A stretch of 64,000 nucleotides of DNA, taken from NCBI RefSeq assembly GCF_050871315.1, contig NZ_JBJLRE010000022.1; one strand, given 5' to 3'. The stretch comes from Kineococcus gynurae (GTDB lineage Bacteria; Actinomycetota; Actinomycetes; Actinomycetales; Kineococcaceae). This document shows positions 45,599 through 56,103 of this stretch, in pieces (position 1 is the stretch's first letter; every line of letters begins with the position of its first letter). Under the pieces are notes generated by a model that was not told the DNA's origin, did not search any database, and saw only the letters and a list, made by a program, of their open reading frames with translations. The translations under genes and the position numbers were made by a program.

Positions 45599-46165
45599 GC
45601 CGGGGCCCCCGACAGGGTTCCGGCGGCGCACCGCGTCCCCGACCCCGACCCGCCCCGGGCGCAGCACCTCGGCGAACGACCCCGCGCAGTGCCGAGGGGT
45701 CGCCCCCAGGCGCAGCGTCACCGGGCCGACCTCGAGCACGTCGCCCTCCACGGGGTCCTCGGGCCAGCCGTCGGTGTCCAGGACCAGGTTCGCGCGCGAG
45801 GAGTCCCCCGCCCCCTCGACGCGGCGCGCGCGCAGGGTGACCACGTGCACCGCGGCCACCTGCCGGGCACCGCCCGTGACGGGTTCGAGGTGGACCTCGG
45901 CGAGTCCCAGCCGGGCCGCCACGGCCCGCAGGTCGCCCGGACCGGCCGGGGGGGCCGCCACCCGCGGCGCCCCGGGGGGACCGTCGAGGGCGAGCGAGCG
46001 CAGCGCGGGGTGGTGCTTGGCGACCAGGGTCTCGGTGCCCGAGGCGAGGACGAACCCGCGATCGCCCAGCAGCCCCTCGGCCCGGACCTCGACCGCGGGC
46101 AGCGAGAGGCCGGGAACGGACTTGACGGGGAAGACCTGGACCTGCAGGAGACGACCGGGGATCAT
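45596..46165 (-). CDS. MOSC-domain protein
   Basis: 189 aa. An N-terminal MOSC-N-like part (LLQVQVFPVKSVPGLSL, GDRGFVLAS) leads to the C-terminal MOSC domain (DSSRANLVLD, RLGATPRHC). The conserved Cys of RHC is in place. MOSC proteins move sulfur or bind molybdenum cofactor in molybdoenzyme maturation; the specific role here is unknown. ATG 46165 has GGGAGG upstream. It stands between tRNA-Val and thrS. Confidence 0.9.
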   Translation of the reverse strand: MIPGRLLQVQVFPVKSVPGLSLPAVEVRAEGLLGDRGFVLASGTETLVAKHHPALRSLALDGPPGAPRVAAPPAGPGDLRAVAARLGLAEVHLEPVTGGARQVAAVHVVTLRARRVEGAGDSSRANLVLDTDGWPEDPVEGDVLEVGPVTLRLGATPRHCAGSFAEVLRPGRVGVGDAVRRRNPVGGPG

Positions 46166-46215
46166 CGACGACCTCCCGGGGACGGCCCGCCGTGACGGCG
46201 GACGGTCGAGGTGGG

Positions 46216-46287
46216 TGGGCGATACTGGGTTCGAACCAGTGACCCCTTCGGTGTGAACGAAGTGCTCTACCACTGAGCTAATCGCCC
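46216..46287 (-). tRNA. tRNA-Val (CAC)
   Basis: 72 nt. Acceptor GGGCGAT/ATCGCCC, D arm TAGCTCAGTGGTAGAGC, anticodon stem CTTCG/CGAAG with loop TTCACAC (anticodon CAC), T arm CTGGTTCGAACCCAG. Discriminator A; CCA is not encoded. It reads GUG codons. Confidence 0.97.
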
Positions 46288-46388
46288 GGAATCGACGCCG
46301 GAGCGCGACTCGGTGTGAGAACCATACCGTCTCCCCGCAGCGCTCCCGACCACCGGGCGCCCGGGTCGGCCGGGGTGGGCACGAGGGG

Positions 46389-47069
46389 TCAGGACTGCAG
46401 GCCGGGGACCTGGCGCAGTTCGGCGCGGACGAACTCCGGGGTCCACCCCGGGATGCCGGCCCAGACCAGGTAGCCGTAGACGAGCGCCCCCACGCACACC
46501 GCCGAGGCCGAGGCGAGCGCCACCCGGACCGTCCAGGACCGCCGCCCGAGCCAGGCCGTCCAGGCGTGCAGCTGCCGCCGTCCGAAGGCGTGCAGGCGAC
46601 GGGCCCAGTGGAACTCGGTGCCCAGCAGGGCCAGTCCGAGGAAGACGATCAGCCAGCCCGGGCCGGGCAGGGGCACCAGGGCGAGTCCGACCACGACCAC
46701 GACGGAGCCGAGGACGCCGACGACCGTGCGGTAGATGCGGTCCTTGTGGGCGTCGGCCCGCAGCCGCTCGCGCCGGTCGCGGTAGACGTGGCGGAACCGC
46801 TCCAGGCGACGGCGGCGGATCGAGCGCTGCCGGGGCGAGGCCACGGACTCCTCGGTCGCCGCCTCCGCCGACCGGGCCGCCGAGCGCACCTCCGCGTCCC
46901 CGCCCGCCCGGTCGGCCCGCGCCGCCTCCGCGGCGGGCGGGGCCTGACCCGACTGCGCGTCCACCCCCGCAGTGTCCTCCGCGGCCGGGGCGTGCGCAGC
47001 GGCGGTTCCCGCGCGCGGGCGTGCGGACGACCCCAGGGTCGCCGCCTCCCGGGATGGCACCGTCCGCAC
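46389..47069 (-). CDS. TIGR02611-family PGPGW membrane protein
   Basis: 226 aa. An Ala-rich, disordered N-terminus (~100 residues) precedes a basic RRRRLERFRHVYRDRRERLRAD segment. Four hydrophobic segments follow, with the family motif VPLPGPGWLIVFLGLALLGTEFHWAR. Function unknown. GTG 47069 was chosen because GGAG is 10 nt upstream; GTG 47078 is too close to it. Members are typical of actinobacteria. It diverges from ssgB-like across 266 nt. Confidence 0.85.
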   Translation of the reverse strand: MRTVPSREAATLGSSARPRAGTAAAHAPAAEDTAGVDAQSGQAPPAAEAARADRAGGDAEVRSAARSAEAATEESVASPRQRSIRRRRLERFRHVYRDRRERLRADAHKDRIYRTVVGVLGSVVVVVGLALVPLPGPGWLIVFLGLALLGTEFHWARRLHAFGRRQLHAWTAWLGRRSWTVRVALASASAVCVGALVYGYLVWAGIPGWTPEFVRAELRQVPGLQS

Positions 47070-47335
47070 GGGCTCCACGCTCCTTCCCGGTCCCTGGACC
47101 GGTCCTCGACGTCGTCGCGTCACGGGAGGTCCAACGCGCGAGGTCGCGTCCGCGCTCCCGACCTCACCGAACCTCCACCCGATCGGCGGGACCCGCCACC
47201 CACCCGCCCGGGCCGACCTGAACGGAAGGTGAAAAACCTGGTGCGTTCGGGTGGTTTCAGACGCCCTCGTGGTGGGAAACTGGTGGGCACGGTCGCTGTA
47301 GCCCGTCAGCGGCCTTTGAGCACACGGAGGTCGAC

Positions 47336-47773
47336 GTGCCTGCACTGCCGCATCGCAAGACCGAGGTCGACGTCGACGTGTCGCTCCGCCTGAGGACGAC
47401 GAGCGGGCCGGGTCTCCCCGTCCCCGCGAGCTTGCACTACGGAGCGGACGACCCCTACGCCATCCACGCCGTGTTCCGGGGTGGCGACACCGACGTCGAA
47501 TGGGTGTTCGCCCGTGACCTGCTGAGGGAGGGACTGGAGGCACCGGCCGGCGACGGAGACGTGCAGGTGCAGCCGTGCATGAACTCCGCCCTCGCCGGTG
47601 ACGGACGGGCCCGCATCCTGCTCCGCCTGTCGTCCCCGGACGGCAACGCGGAGCTGGAGGCCGACGAGGCCGACGTGCGGCGCTTCCTGCGCCGCGCCGA
47701 CGCACTGGTCCCCCCGGGTCGCGAGACCCGTCACCTGGACCTGGACGACCTGGTGGCACGTCTCGTGTCCTGA
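47336..47773 (+). CDS. ssgB: SsgA-family sporulation/cell-division regulator (SsgB-like)
   Basis: 145 aa. The SsgA domain signature is clear: LPVPASLHYGADDPYAIHAVF, VEWVFARDLLREGL, GDVQVQPC and ARILLRLSSPDGNAELEA. SsgB positions SsgA/FtsZ at sporulation septa in Streptomyces; a single SsgB-like protein is common in other complex actinobacteria. The GTG start has GGAGG at 5-6 nt. A 22-bp terminator stem follows directly. The assignment as SsgB rather than another paralogue is an inference. Confidence 0.9.
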   Translation: MPALPHRKTEVDVDVSLRLRTTSGPGLPVPASLHYGADDPYAIHAVFRGGDTDVEWVFARDLLREGLEAPAGDGDVQVQPCMNSALAGDGRARILLRLSSPDGNAELEADEADVRRFLRRADALVPPGRETRHLDLDDLVARLVS

Positions 47774-47782
47774 CCGCTCCAC

Positions 47783-47831
47783 CACGACGGAGCCCCCTCG
47801 CACCACGGCGGTGCGAGGGGGCTCCGTCGTG
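47783..47831. terminator. Very strong terminator after ssgB-like gene
   Basis: A 22-bp perfect stem (47783-47804 with 47810-47831, core GACGGAGCCCCCTCGC) closes on a 5-nt ACGGC loop, 10 nt past the stop. This is the strongest hairpin in the window. Confidence 0.92.
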
Positions 47832-47918
47832 CCGGGCGGAGGTCGGGGCGGTACCGGGGATGGCCCGATCGGGGTGAGCGGGCACCGATCTTGCGGGGGG
47901 ATCTGGTAGGTGAGTGCC

Positions 47919-49058
47919 ATGACCGATTCCGCCACCCAGACCGCCGACGCGATCGTCCCCGTCGTCGAACCGATCCCCGACCCCGCGCTGAACATCCGCG
48001 AGCTGCGCTCGGCGGCCCTGGACCGGTTGGCCGAGGGCGCCTTCGGTCGGGAGATGTGGGACTACCTCGAGGGCGGCAGCGGCGACGAGCGCAGCCTGCG
48101 CTGGAACGAGGAGGCCTGGGGCGAGATCCGGCTGGCCCCGCGCTGCCTGGTCGGTGTGGACGCGATCGACACGACCACCACCCTGTTCGGCTCCACCGTG
48201 GCCTCCCCGATCGGCCTGTCCCCCGCCGCCTCGCACAAGATCTGGCACGCCGACGGCGAACTGGGGGTGACCTCGGCCGCCGAGGAGGCCGGGATGATCT
48301 ACTGCCAGAGCACCTTGGGCACGGTCTCCATGGAGGACGTCGCCGGCGCGACCAGCGCCCCGCTGTGGTTCCAGCTCTACGTCCGCCGCGACCGGGACCT
48401 CACCGCGAGCCTCGTGGCCCGCGCCGCCGCCGCCGGCTACCAGGCGCTCGTCGTCACCGTGGACACCCCGGTCCTGGGGGCCCGCGACACCGACCGGCGC
48501 CGCTCGGTGCGGCTGCCCTCCGGACTCAGCTTCGCCAACCTGGCGGGGCTGACCCCGCGGGCCGAACCCGACCTGCCGGCCCACCGCCGCGTCTACGTGG
48601 AACGCCTCGACCCGACGCTGACCTGGTCCGACATCACCTGGCTGAGCGAGCTCAGCGACCTCCCGGTGGTCGTGAAGGGCGTGCTGCGTCCCGACGACGC
48701 CGCCCGAGCGATCGACGCCGGCGCCCGGGGGGTGTGGGTGTCCAACCACGGCGCCCGCAACCTCGACACGGTCGTGCCCACGGCCCTGGCCCTGCCCGCG
48801 GTCGCCGCCGAGGTGGCCGGGCGCGTCCCCGTCGTCGTCGACTCCGGCATCCGCCGCGGCACCGACGTCCTCAAGGCCCTCTGCCTCGGGGCCGACGCGG
48901 TCTTCGTCGGGCGCCCCTACCTCTACGGCCTGGCCGCCGCGGGGCGTGAGGGCGCCCTGGCCGCCCTGCACATGCTGGACACCGAGCTGCGGATGGCGAT
49001 GGGCCTGTGCGGCGCGCCCTCGCTCGACGCCCTGGGCCCGGACCTGCTCTGGTCCTGA
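47919..49058 (+). CDS. FMN-dependent alpha-hydroxyacid oxidase/dehydrogenase
   Basis: 379 aa, FMN_dh family. IGLSPAASHKIWHADGELG, WFQLYVRRDRDL, VTVDTPVLGARDTDRR and PVVVKGVLRPDDAARAIDAGA lead to VSNHGARNLD with the catalytic His, and VVVDSGIRRGTDVLKALCLGADAVFVGR (phosphate site). It would oxidise a 2-hydroxyacid such as lactate or mandelate; oxidase, dehydrogenase and monooxygenase types cannot be separated here. ATG 47919 has AGGTGAG upstream; GTG 47910 is also in frame. Confidence 0.93.
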   Translation: MTDSATQTADAIVPVVEPIPDPALNIRELRSAALDRLAEGAFGREMWDYLEGGSGDERSLRWNEEAWGEIRLAPRCLVGVDAIDTTTTLFGSTVASPIGLSPAASHKIWHADGELGVTSAAEEAGMIYCQSTLGTVSMEDVAGATSAPLWFQLYVRRDRDLTASLVARAAAAGYQALVVTVDTPVLGARDTDRRRSVRLPSGLSFANLAGLTPRAEPDLPAHRRVYVERLDPTLTWSDITWLSELSDLPVVVKGVLRPDDAARAIDAGARGVWVSNHGARNLDTVVPTALALPAVAAEVAGRVPVVVDSGIRRGTDVLKALCLGADAVFVGRPYLYGLAAAGREGALAALHMLDTELRMAMGLCGAPSLDALGPDLLWS

Positions 49059-49070
49059 CGCCCGGGAGAC

Positions 49071-49107
49071 CCGCCTCCCCGACCGTGATGTCCAGTCGGG
49101 GAGGCGG
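49071..49107. terminator. Hairpin terminator after FMN enzyme
   Basis: CCGCCTCCCCGAC (49071-49083) pairs perfectly with GTCGGGGAGGCGG (49095-49107), followed by TTT. It separates the oxidase gene from the tRNA cluster. Confidence 0.85.
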
Positions 49108-49184
49108 TTTGGAACATCGGGAGACAGTCGGCTACTGTCTACGACGTCAGGGGGAACGGCCGAAGGGCCGGGAAGCCAGGACAT

Positions 49185-49257
49185 GCGGACGTAGCGCAGT
49201 TGGTAGCGCATAACCTTGCCAAGGTTAGGGTCGCGGGTTCGAGTCCCGTCGTCCGCT
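49185..49257 (+). tRNA. tRNA-Gly (GCC)
   Basis: 73 nt. Acceptor GCGGACG/CGTCCGC, D arm TAGCGCAGTTGGTAGCGC, anticodon stem TAACC/GGTTA with loop TTGCCAA (anticodon GCC), T arm GCGGGTTCGAGTCCCGT. First of the Gly-Cys-Val cluster typical of actinobacteria. Confidence 0.97.
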
Positions 49258-49291
49258 CGGGTAGACGCTGTTGGAGAGGCATCTGCTTCAC

Positions 49292-49362
49292 GGTGGAGTG
49301 GCCGAGAGGCGAGGCAACGGCCTGCAAAGCCGTGTACACGGGTTCGAATCCCGTCTCCACCT
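49292..49362 (+). tRNA. tRNA-Cys (GCA)
   Basis: 71 nt. Acceptor GGTGGAG/CTCCACC, anticodon stem ACGGC/GCCGT with loop CTGCAAA (anticodon GCA), T arm ACGGGTTCGAATCCCGT. Discriminator T (U73), as expected for Cys. Confidence 0.97.
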
Positions 49363-49391
49363 CGTTCACGAGAACAGCAGCAACTCAGCAC

Positions 49392-49463
49392 GGGCGATTG
49401 GCGCAGCGGTAGCGCGCTTCCCTGACACGGAAGAGGTCACTGGTTCGATCCCAGTATCGCCCA
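49392..49463 (+). tRNA. tRNA-Val (GAC)
   Basis: 72 nt. Acceptor GGGCGAT/ATCGCCC, anticodon stem CTTCC/GGAAG with loop CTGACAC (anticodon GAC), T arm CTGGTTCGATCCCAG. It shares its acceptor stem with the minus-strand tRNA-Val(CAC) at 46.2 kb. Confidence 0.97.
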
Positions 49464-49488
49464 CACACATTGCAGGACAACGGGTCCA

Positions 49489-49517
49489 GGCCCCTGACGC
49501 GACCAGCGTCGGGGGCC
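49489..49517. terminator. Terminator of tRNA cluster
   Basis: GGCCCCTGACGC (49489-49500) pairs with GCGTCGGGGGCC (49506-49517), with one T-G wobble and a GACCA loop, 25 nt past the tRNA-Val. Confidence 0.85.
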
Positions 49518-49587
49518 TTCCTCGTTCCCGGAGGGATTCTCGTCGGACGGCCTCCCGACGAGCGGGTCGGCCACCGTCCCGGCGCCG

Positions 49588-50565
49588 TCAGCGCGGGGTC
49601 CACCGCCGCCGGTCGGCGGCCTCGGTCCGGGCGCGGCGCCGGGCCTCGGCCCGGTGCGGGTCGGGCCACAGGCGGTCGACGGCCGAGTTCAGACCGGCGC
49701 CGATGAGCACCGTGATGGCCAGGAAGTAGAACCAGATCAGCACGATGATCGGCGCCGCGAGCGGACCGTAGATCGAGGTCGACGAGCCGCCGACCGTGCT
49801 GGAGAGCACGAACCGCAGCGCGTAGGAGATGCCGATCCAGCCGAGGAGGGCGAGCGCCGCCCCGGGCAGGTCGCGCCACCAGCGCCCCCGGACGGGACTG
49901 GCCAGGTGGTAGAGCGTGGCCAGCGCCGCCGCCGAGACGACCAGCAGGACCGGCCAGTAGGCCACCGCCGTCACCCAGCCGAGCTGCTCGGGCAGCCAGC
50001 GGGAGAGCAGCTGCGGGCCGATGAGCACGAGCGGGACGACGAGCACGGCCACCAGCAGCCCCACGAGGTAGGTCGACAGGGACAGCAGGCGGGTGGCCAC
50101 GATCCCGCGGTGCCCGCCCAGGCCGTACATGATCGCGATGGTGTCGACGTAGACGTTGAGCGCCCGCGAGCCGGACCAGACGCTGAAGGCGAACGCCAGG
50201 ACGGTCAGGTCGGCCCGGCTCCCGGTGGTGACCGAGTCGAAGGTCGGCAGGATCACCCCGGCGATCGCCTCGGACGTGAAGACCGCCTCGGTCAGCCGCT
50301 CGATCTCCGACCGGAGCGCGGCAACGTCGTCCCGGCCCACGAAACGGCCCAGGTAGCCGAGGCTCGCAACCAGCCCGAACACCAGCGGCGGCAACGAGAG
50401 CAGGGCGAAGAACCCGCCCTCGGCCGCCAGTCCGGTGACCCGGAAGCGCAGGCAGGAGCGGACGGTCTCGACCGTCAGGCGCCGGACCGCCCGCAGCAGC
50501 CGGACGAGCACGGCGAGGAGACCGGGCCGGGTCCGACGTCGTCGCCGAGTTCTCCCGTGGGTCAC
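49588..50565 (-). CDS. YihY/BrkB-family membrane protein
   Basis: 325 aa, six TM helices. Family motifs: RVTGLAAEGGFFALLSLPPL, LTVLAFAFSVWSGSRALNVYVDTI, PGAALALLGWIGISYALRFV and YGPLAAPIIVLIWFYFLAITVLIGAGLNSAV. Function uncertain; the old ribonuclease BN name is wrong for the family. GTG 50565 is the first start in frame, but the frame stays open upstream with protein-like sequence (RPASRAAAGDETAPDEGATD). A separate short frame from GTG 50699 overlaps it; see that entry. Confidence 0.9.
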   Translation of the reverse strand: MTHGRTRRRRRTRPGLLAVLVRLLRAVRRLTVETVRSCLRFRVTGLAAEGGFFALLSLPPLVFGLVASLGYLGRFVGRDDVAALRSEIERLTEAVFTSEAIAGVILPTFDSVTTGSRADLTVLAFAFSVWSGSRALNVYVDTIAIMYGLGGHRGIVATRLLSLSTYLVGLLVAVLVVPLVLIGPQLLSRWLPEQLGWVTAVAYWPVLLVVSAAALATLYHLASPVRGRWWRDLPGAALALLGWIGISYALRFVLSSTVGGSSTSIYGPLAAPIIVLIWFYFLAITVLIGAGLNSAVDRLWPDPHRAEARRRARTEAADRRRWTPR

Positions 50566-50699
50566 CCCGTCGGTCGCCCCGTCGGTCGCCCCCTCGTCCG
50601 GGGCCGTCTCGTCACCGGCCGCAGCCCGCGACGCCGGACGGTCAACCCGCTGTCGGGCGACCGGGCCAGGAGGTCGGCGGGACGGGACGGCTCGGGCAC
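50562..50699 (-). CDS. Short leaderless ORF upstream of BrkB, possibly its true N-terminus
   Basis: 45 codons from GTG 50699, beginning VPEPSRPADLLARSPDSGLTV and ending in a TGA that overlaps the BrkB GTG (GTGA). TACCGT lies 7 nt before the start, the same promoter layout as pdxT and zapE. The second half is Arg-rich and less protein-like, while the BrkB frame at that place looks natural. Either this is a small coupled gene, or a single-base error splits one BrkB protein with this N-terminus. Confidence 0.4.
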   Translation of the reverse strand: MPEPSRPADLLARSPDSGLTVRRRGLRPVTRRPRTRGRPTGRPTG

Positions 50700-50706
50700 G
50701 CGTCCC

Positions 50707-50712
50707 ACGGTA
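50707..50712 (-). promoter_or_regulatory. Putative -10 (TACCGT) upstream of BrkB
   Basis: A TANNNT hexamer 7 nt before GTG 50699. The rest of the 330-nt stretch between BrkB (50565) and glgX (50896) holds no other feature I can support apart from a short ACCGACGGGGCG-type direct repeat near 50575. Confidence 0.4.
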
Positions 50713-50895
50713 GCGAGGCCACGGTCACGTCACGGTCCGCCGCTCCGGTCGTGCGAGCGGGGCCCAACCGCCATGATGTCTCCGGAACGGACGCCCCGGT
50801 GGTGGCACCGGCGGGTGGTCCGCCGACCTCGGGCAGCGTCCGTGCCGTACGGACCGAGCAGCACCCAAGCACCACCAGCCCGTGGAGGACCCGCG

Positions 50896-53033
<2,138 letters not shown>

Positions 53034-53037
<4 letters not shown>

Positions 53038-55505
53038 CCTACCGTCCCGCCGCCGTCCCGGCCGGCACCTACCGGCTGCAGATCCAGCCGGAGTTCACCT
53101 TCGCCGACGCCGCGGCCCGGGCCGGCTACCTCGCCGCGCTCGGGGTGTCCCACGCCTACCTCTCCCCCGTCCTGACCCCGGCCAAGGGTTCGACCCACGG
53201 CTACGACGTGGTCGACCACACCCGTCTCAACCCGGAGGCGGGGGGCCGGGAGGCGTTCGCCGCCCTGGTGACGGCGTTGCGCGAGCAGGGCCTCGCCGCG
53301 ATCGCCGACGTGGTGCCCAACCACATGGCCGTACCGACGCCCGCCTCGGACAACGCCCCGCTGTGGTCGGTGCTGCGCGAGGGGCCGGAGTCCCCGTTCG
53401 CGTCGTGGTTCGACGTCGACTGGTCGGTGCCCGACCGCGCCATCCTCATGGCGGTGCTGGGCAACCGGATCGGGCAGGTGCTGGCCGCGGGCGAGCTCAC
53501 GCTGGACACCACCGGGGACGAACCCCTGCTGCGCTACTACGACCACGTGTTCCCCGTGCGACCGGGCACCGAGGACCTCCCGCTGGCCGAGCTGGTGGAC
53601 CGGCAGTGGTACCGCCTGGCCCACTGGCGCGTCGCCGACGAGGAGCTGAACTACCGGCGCTTCTTCGACGTGGACACGCTCGCCGCGATCCGCGTCGAGG
53701 ACCACGAGGTCTTCGAGAAGACCCACCGCCTGCTGCTCGACCTGCTCGCGGCGGGAGACCTCGAGGGGCTCCGGATCGACCACCCGGACGGGTTGGCCGA
53801 CCCCCGCGGGTACCTGCGGGAACTCGCCGAGGCCTCGCGGCGTCCCGACGGGGCCAGCGCCTGGGTCGTGGTCGAGAAGATCCTGGAGGGCGAGGAGGTC
53901 CTGCCCGAGGACTGGGAGTGCGCGGGCACGACCGGTTACGACGCCCTGCAGCGCATCGGCGGGTTGTTCCTCGACCAGACCGGCGCGGAACCGTTGACCG
54001 AGCTGTACGCCGGGGTCAGCGGCGAGACCACGTCGTTCGCGACCGTCGTCGACGCGGCCAAGCGGGAGGTCGTCGCCGGCGGCCTGTACGCCGAGGTCCA
54101 CCGGCTGGTGGACCTGCTGGCCGGGATCTGCCACGACTCCATCGACCTGCGCGACCACACGCGGCGCGGATTGCACGACGTCGTGGTCGAACTGCTGGTC
54201 GCGGTCCCGCGGTACCGGGCCTACGTGGTGCCGGGCGAGAAGGCGCCGGCCGAGGCGGTCGAGGTCCTCGAGCACGCGGCGGGTCTCGCCCGGGTGCAGC
54301 TGCCGGCCGAGCGTCACGACACCCTCGACCTCGTCCTGGACCTGGCGCTCGGTCGCGTCGAGGTCCCCGGCGACCCCCGCCCCGCCGAGTTCGTGGTCCG
54401 CTTCCAGCAGACCTGCGGGCCGGTCATGGCCAAGGGTGTGGAGGACACCGCGTTCTACCGCTGGTTCCGGCTCTCGGCGCTCAACGAGGTCGGTGGCAAC
54501 CCGGCCCAGTTCGGGATCTCCCCGGAGGAGTTCCACGCGTTCGCGGCCCGTCTGGCCCGCGACTGGCCCACGGCCATGACCACGCTGTCGACGCACGACA
54601 CCAAGCGCAGCGAGGACGTGCGGGCCCGTCTGGCGCCCCTGTCGGAGCACCCCGAGGAGTTCCGCGAGGCACTGACCCGGTGGCGGGAGCTCGCCGCCGA
54701 GTGGCGCGAGCCGGAGCTCGACGGGCGGACCGAGCTCCTCGTCTGGCAGACCCTGGTGGGCACGTTCGGCGCCGACGGGCCGATCGCGGCGGAACGGCTC
54801 GTGGACTACCTGCAGAAGGCGACCCGCGAGGCCAAGGACCACACCACGTGGACGGCCCCCGACGAGGCCTACGAGACCGCGGTCCGGCGGTTCGCCGAGG
54901 GCGTCCTCGGCGAGACCGCGATCGTCGAGGAACTGCGGTCGTGGTCGGAGCGCACCGCTCCCGGCGCCCGGGTCGCGGTGCTCGGCCAGAAACTGGTGCA
55001 GCTGACCATGCCAGGGGTCCCCGACGTCTACCAGGGCACCGAGCTCGTGGAGCTGTCCCTGGTCGACCCGGACAACCGCCGCGCGGTGGACTACGCCGAG
55101 CGCGCCCGCCGGTTGGCCGAGCTGGACGGTGGCCGGGCCCCCGCCGACCTGGACGACGAGAAGCTGCTGGTGGTCTCGCGCGCGCTGCGCCTGCGCCGCG
55201 AGCACCCGGACTGGTTCCTCGGCGCGACCAGCGAGGGCGGACCCTCGGGGTACGCACCCGTGCCGACCACGACGGGGCACGCGATCGCGTTCGCCCGGGG
55301 ACCGATCGGGGACCCGCGCGTCGTGGCCGTCGCCACCCGGCTCCCGGGATCGTTGGAACGTCTGGGCGGGTGGGGCGAGGCCACCCTGGCCCTTCCCGAG
55401 GGAGCCTGGACCGACCTGCTGACCGGGACGAGCACCGAGGGCGGCGCGGTCCGCATCGCCGACGTCCTCGCGACGCTGCCCGTGGCGCTGCTGGTCAAGG
55501 ACTGA
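53034..55505 (+). CDS. treY: Maltooligosyltrehalose synthase TreY
   Basis: 823 aa GH13 enzyme turning the reducing end of maltodextrins into an alpha,alpha-1,1 trehalose bond. It starts VTYRPAAVPAGTYRLQIQPEFTF; catalytic residues Asp249 (GLRIDHPDGLADP), Glu281 (VVEKILEGEE) and Asp522 (LSTHDTKRSED) are visible, and LTMPGVPDVYQGTEL is typical of TreY. GTG 53034 overlaps the glgX stop. A strong terminator follows, so treZ is not on this transcript. Confidence 0.97.
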
Positions 55506-55513
55506 GGACCGGC

Positions 55514-55553
55514 CGACGACGGGCCCGCACCGGTCGGTGCGGGCCCGTCGTCG
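55514..55553. terminator. Terminator between treY and SMR gene
   Basis: An 18-bp perfect stem (55514-55531 with 55536-55553, core GACGACGGGCCCGCACC) has a 4-nt loop and lies between convergent genes. Confidence 0.92.
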
Positions 55554-55585
55554 TGGGCGGTTCCCGGAGTGGGGTCGTGGGCCCG

Positions 55586-55915
55586 TCAGTGCAGGAGCTT
55601 CAGCCCGATCACGCACCCGACGATGCCGAGGATGAGGACGACCTTCAGCACCGAGGCCGGCTCGGCCCCGGTGGCCATGGCCCATCCGACGGTGAGGGCC
55701 GCCCCGATCCCGACCCAGACGGCGTAGGACGTCCCGACGGGCAGCTGCCGCATCGCGAACGCGAGGCCGGCCATGCTCGCGGCGCAGGCGACGGCGAACA
55801 CCACGGTGGGGGCGAGACGGCTGAAACCCTCGGACCGACCGAGGGCGGTCGCCCAGACCGCCTCCAGGACACCGGAGACGACGAGCACGAGCCAGGACAG
55901 GGCGACGCTGGACAC
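55586..55915 (-). CDS. SMR-family transporter (SugE/Gdx-like)
   Basis: 109 aa, four TM helices. The essential Glu18 lies in VLVVSGVLEAVWATALGRSEGF; LPVGTSYAVWVGIGAALTV is the SMR core. The SEGF segment suits the Gdx/SugE subtype, whose known substrate is guanidinium. The GTG start has AGGAGG at 7 nt. It sits on the opposite strand between treY and treZ. The leader was searched by eye for a guanidine-I riboswitch, and none was recognised. Confidence 0.92.
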   Translation of the reverse strand: MSSVALSWLVLVVSGVLEAVWATALGRSEGFSRLAPTVVFAVACAASMAGLAFAMRQLPVGTSYAVWVGIGAALTVGWAMATGAEPASVLKVVLILGIVGCVIGLKLLH

Positions 55916-56103
55916 GGGGTTCCTCCTGCGGGCCGTCTTGTCGCTGACCGGGTACGGCACCCCTCGTCCGGGAACCCCGCCGGGGTCCTGCCGACGAGGT
56001 TCGCACACCCCGCCGGGTCGGACAACCCTCCGGCACCGCTCCGGTTCCCGCGGGGGCGGTCCCCCGGTGGCCGGTCCGGCGGCCGTCCGACAGGCTGGTG
56101 ACC

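Noticed and set aside
45521..45600. T-box leader before thrS
   Set aside because: The leader from the likely -10 is only about 65 nt, too short for a T-box, and no T-box sequence is visible.
55916..56097. Guanidine riboswitch upstream of the SMR gene
   Set aside because: Signatures such as GGUCCGAGAG and ACACGGAGGG, or paired ACGR-loop hairpins, were not found by eye. A covariance-model search would settle it.
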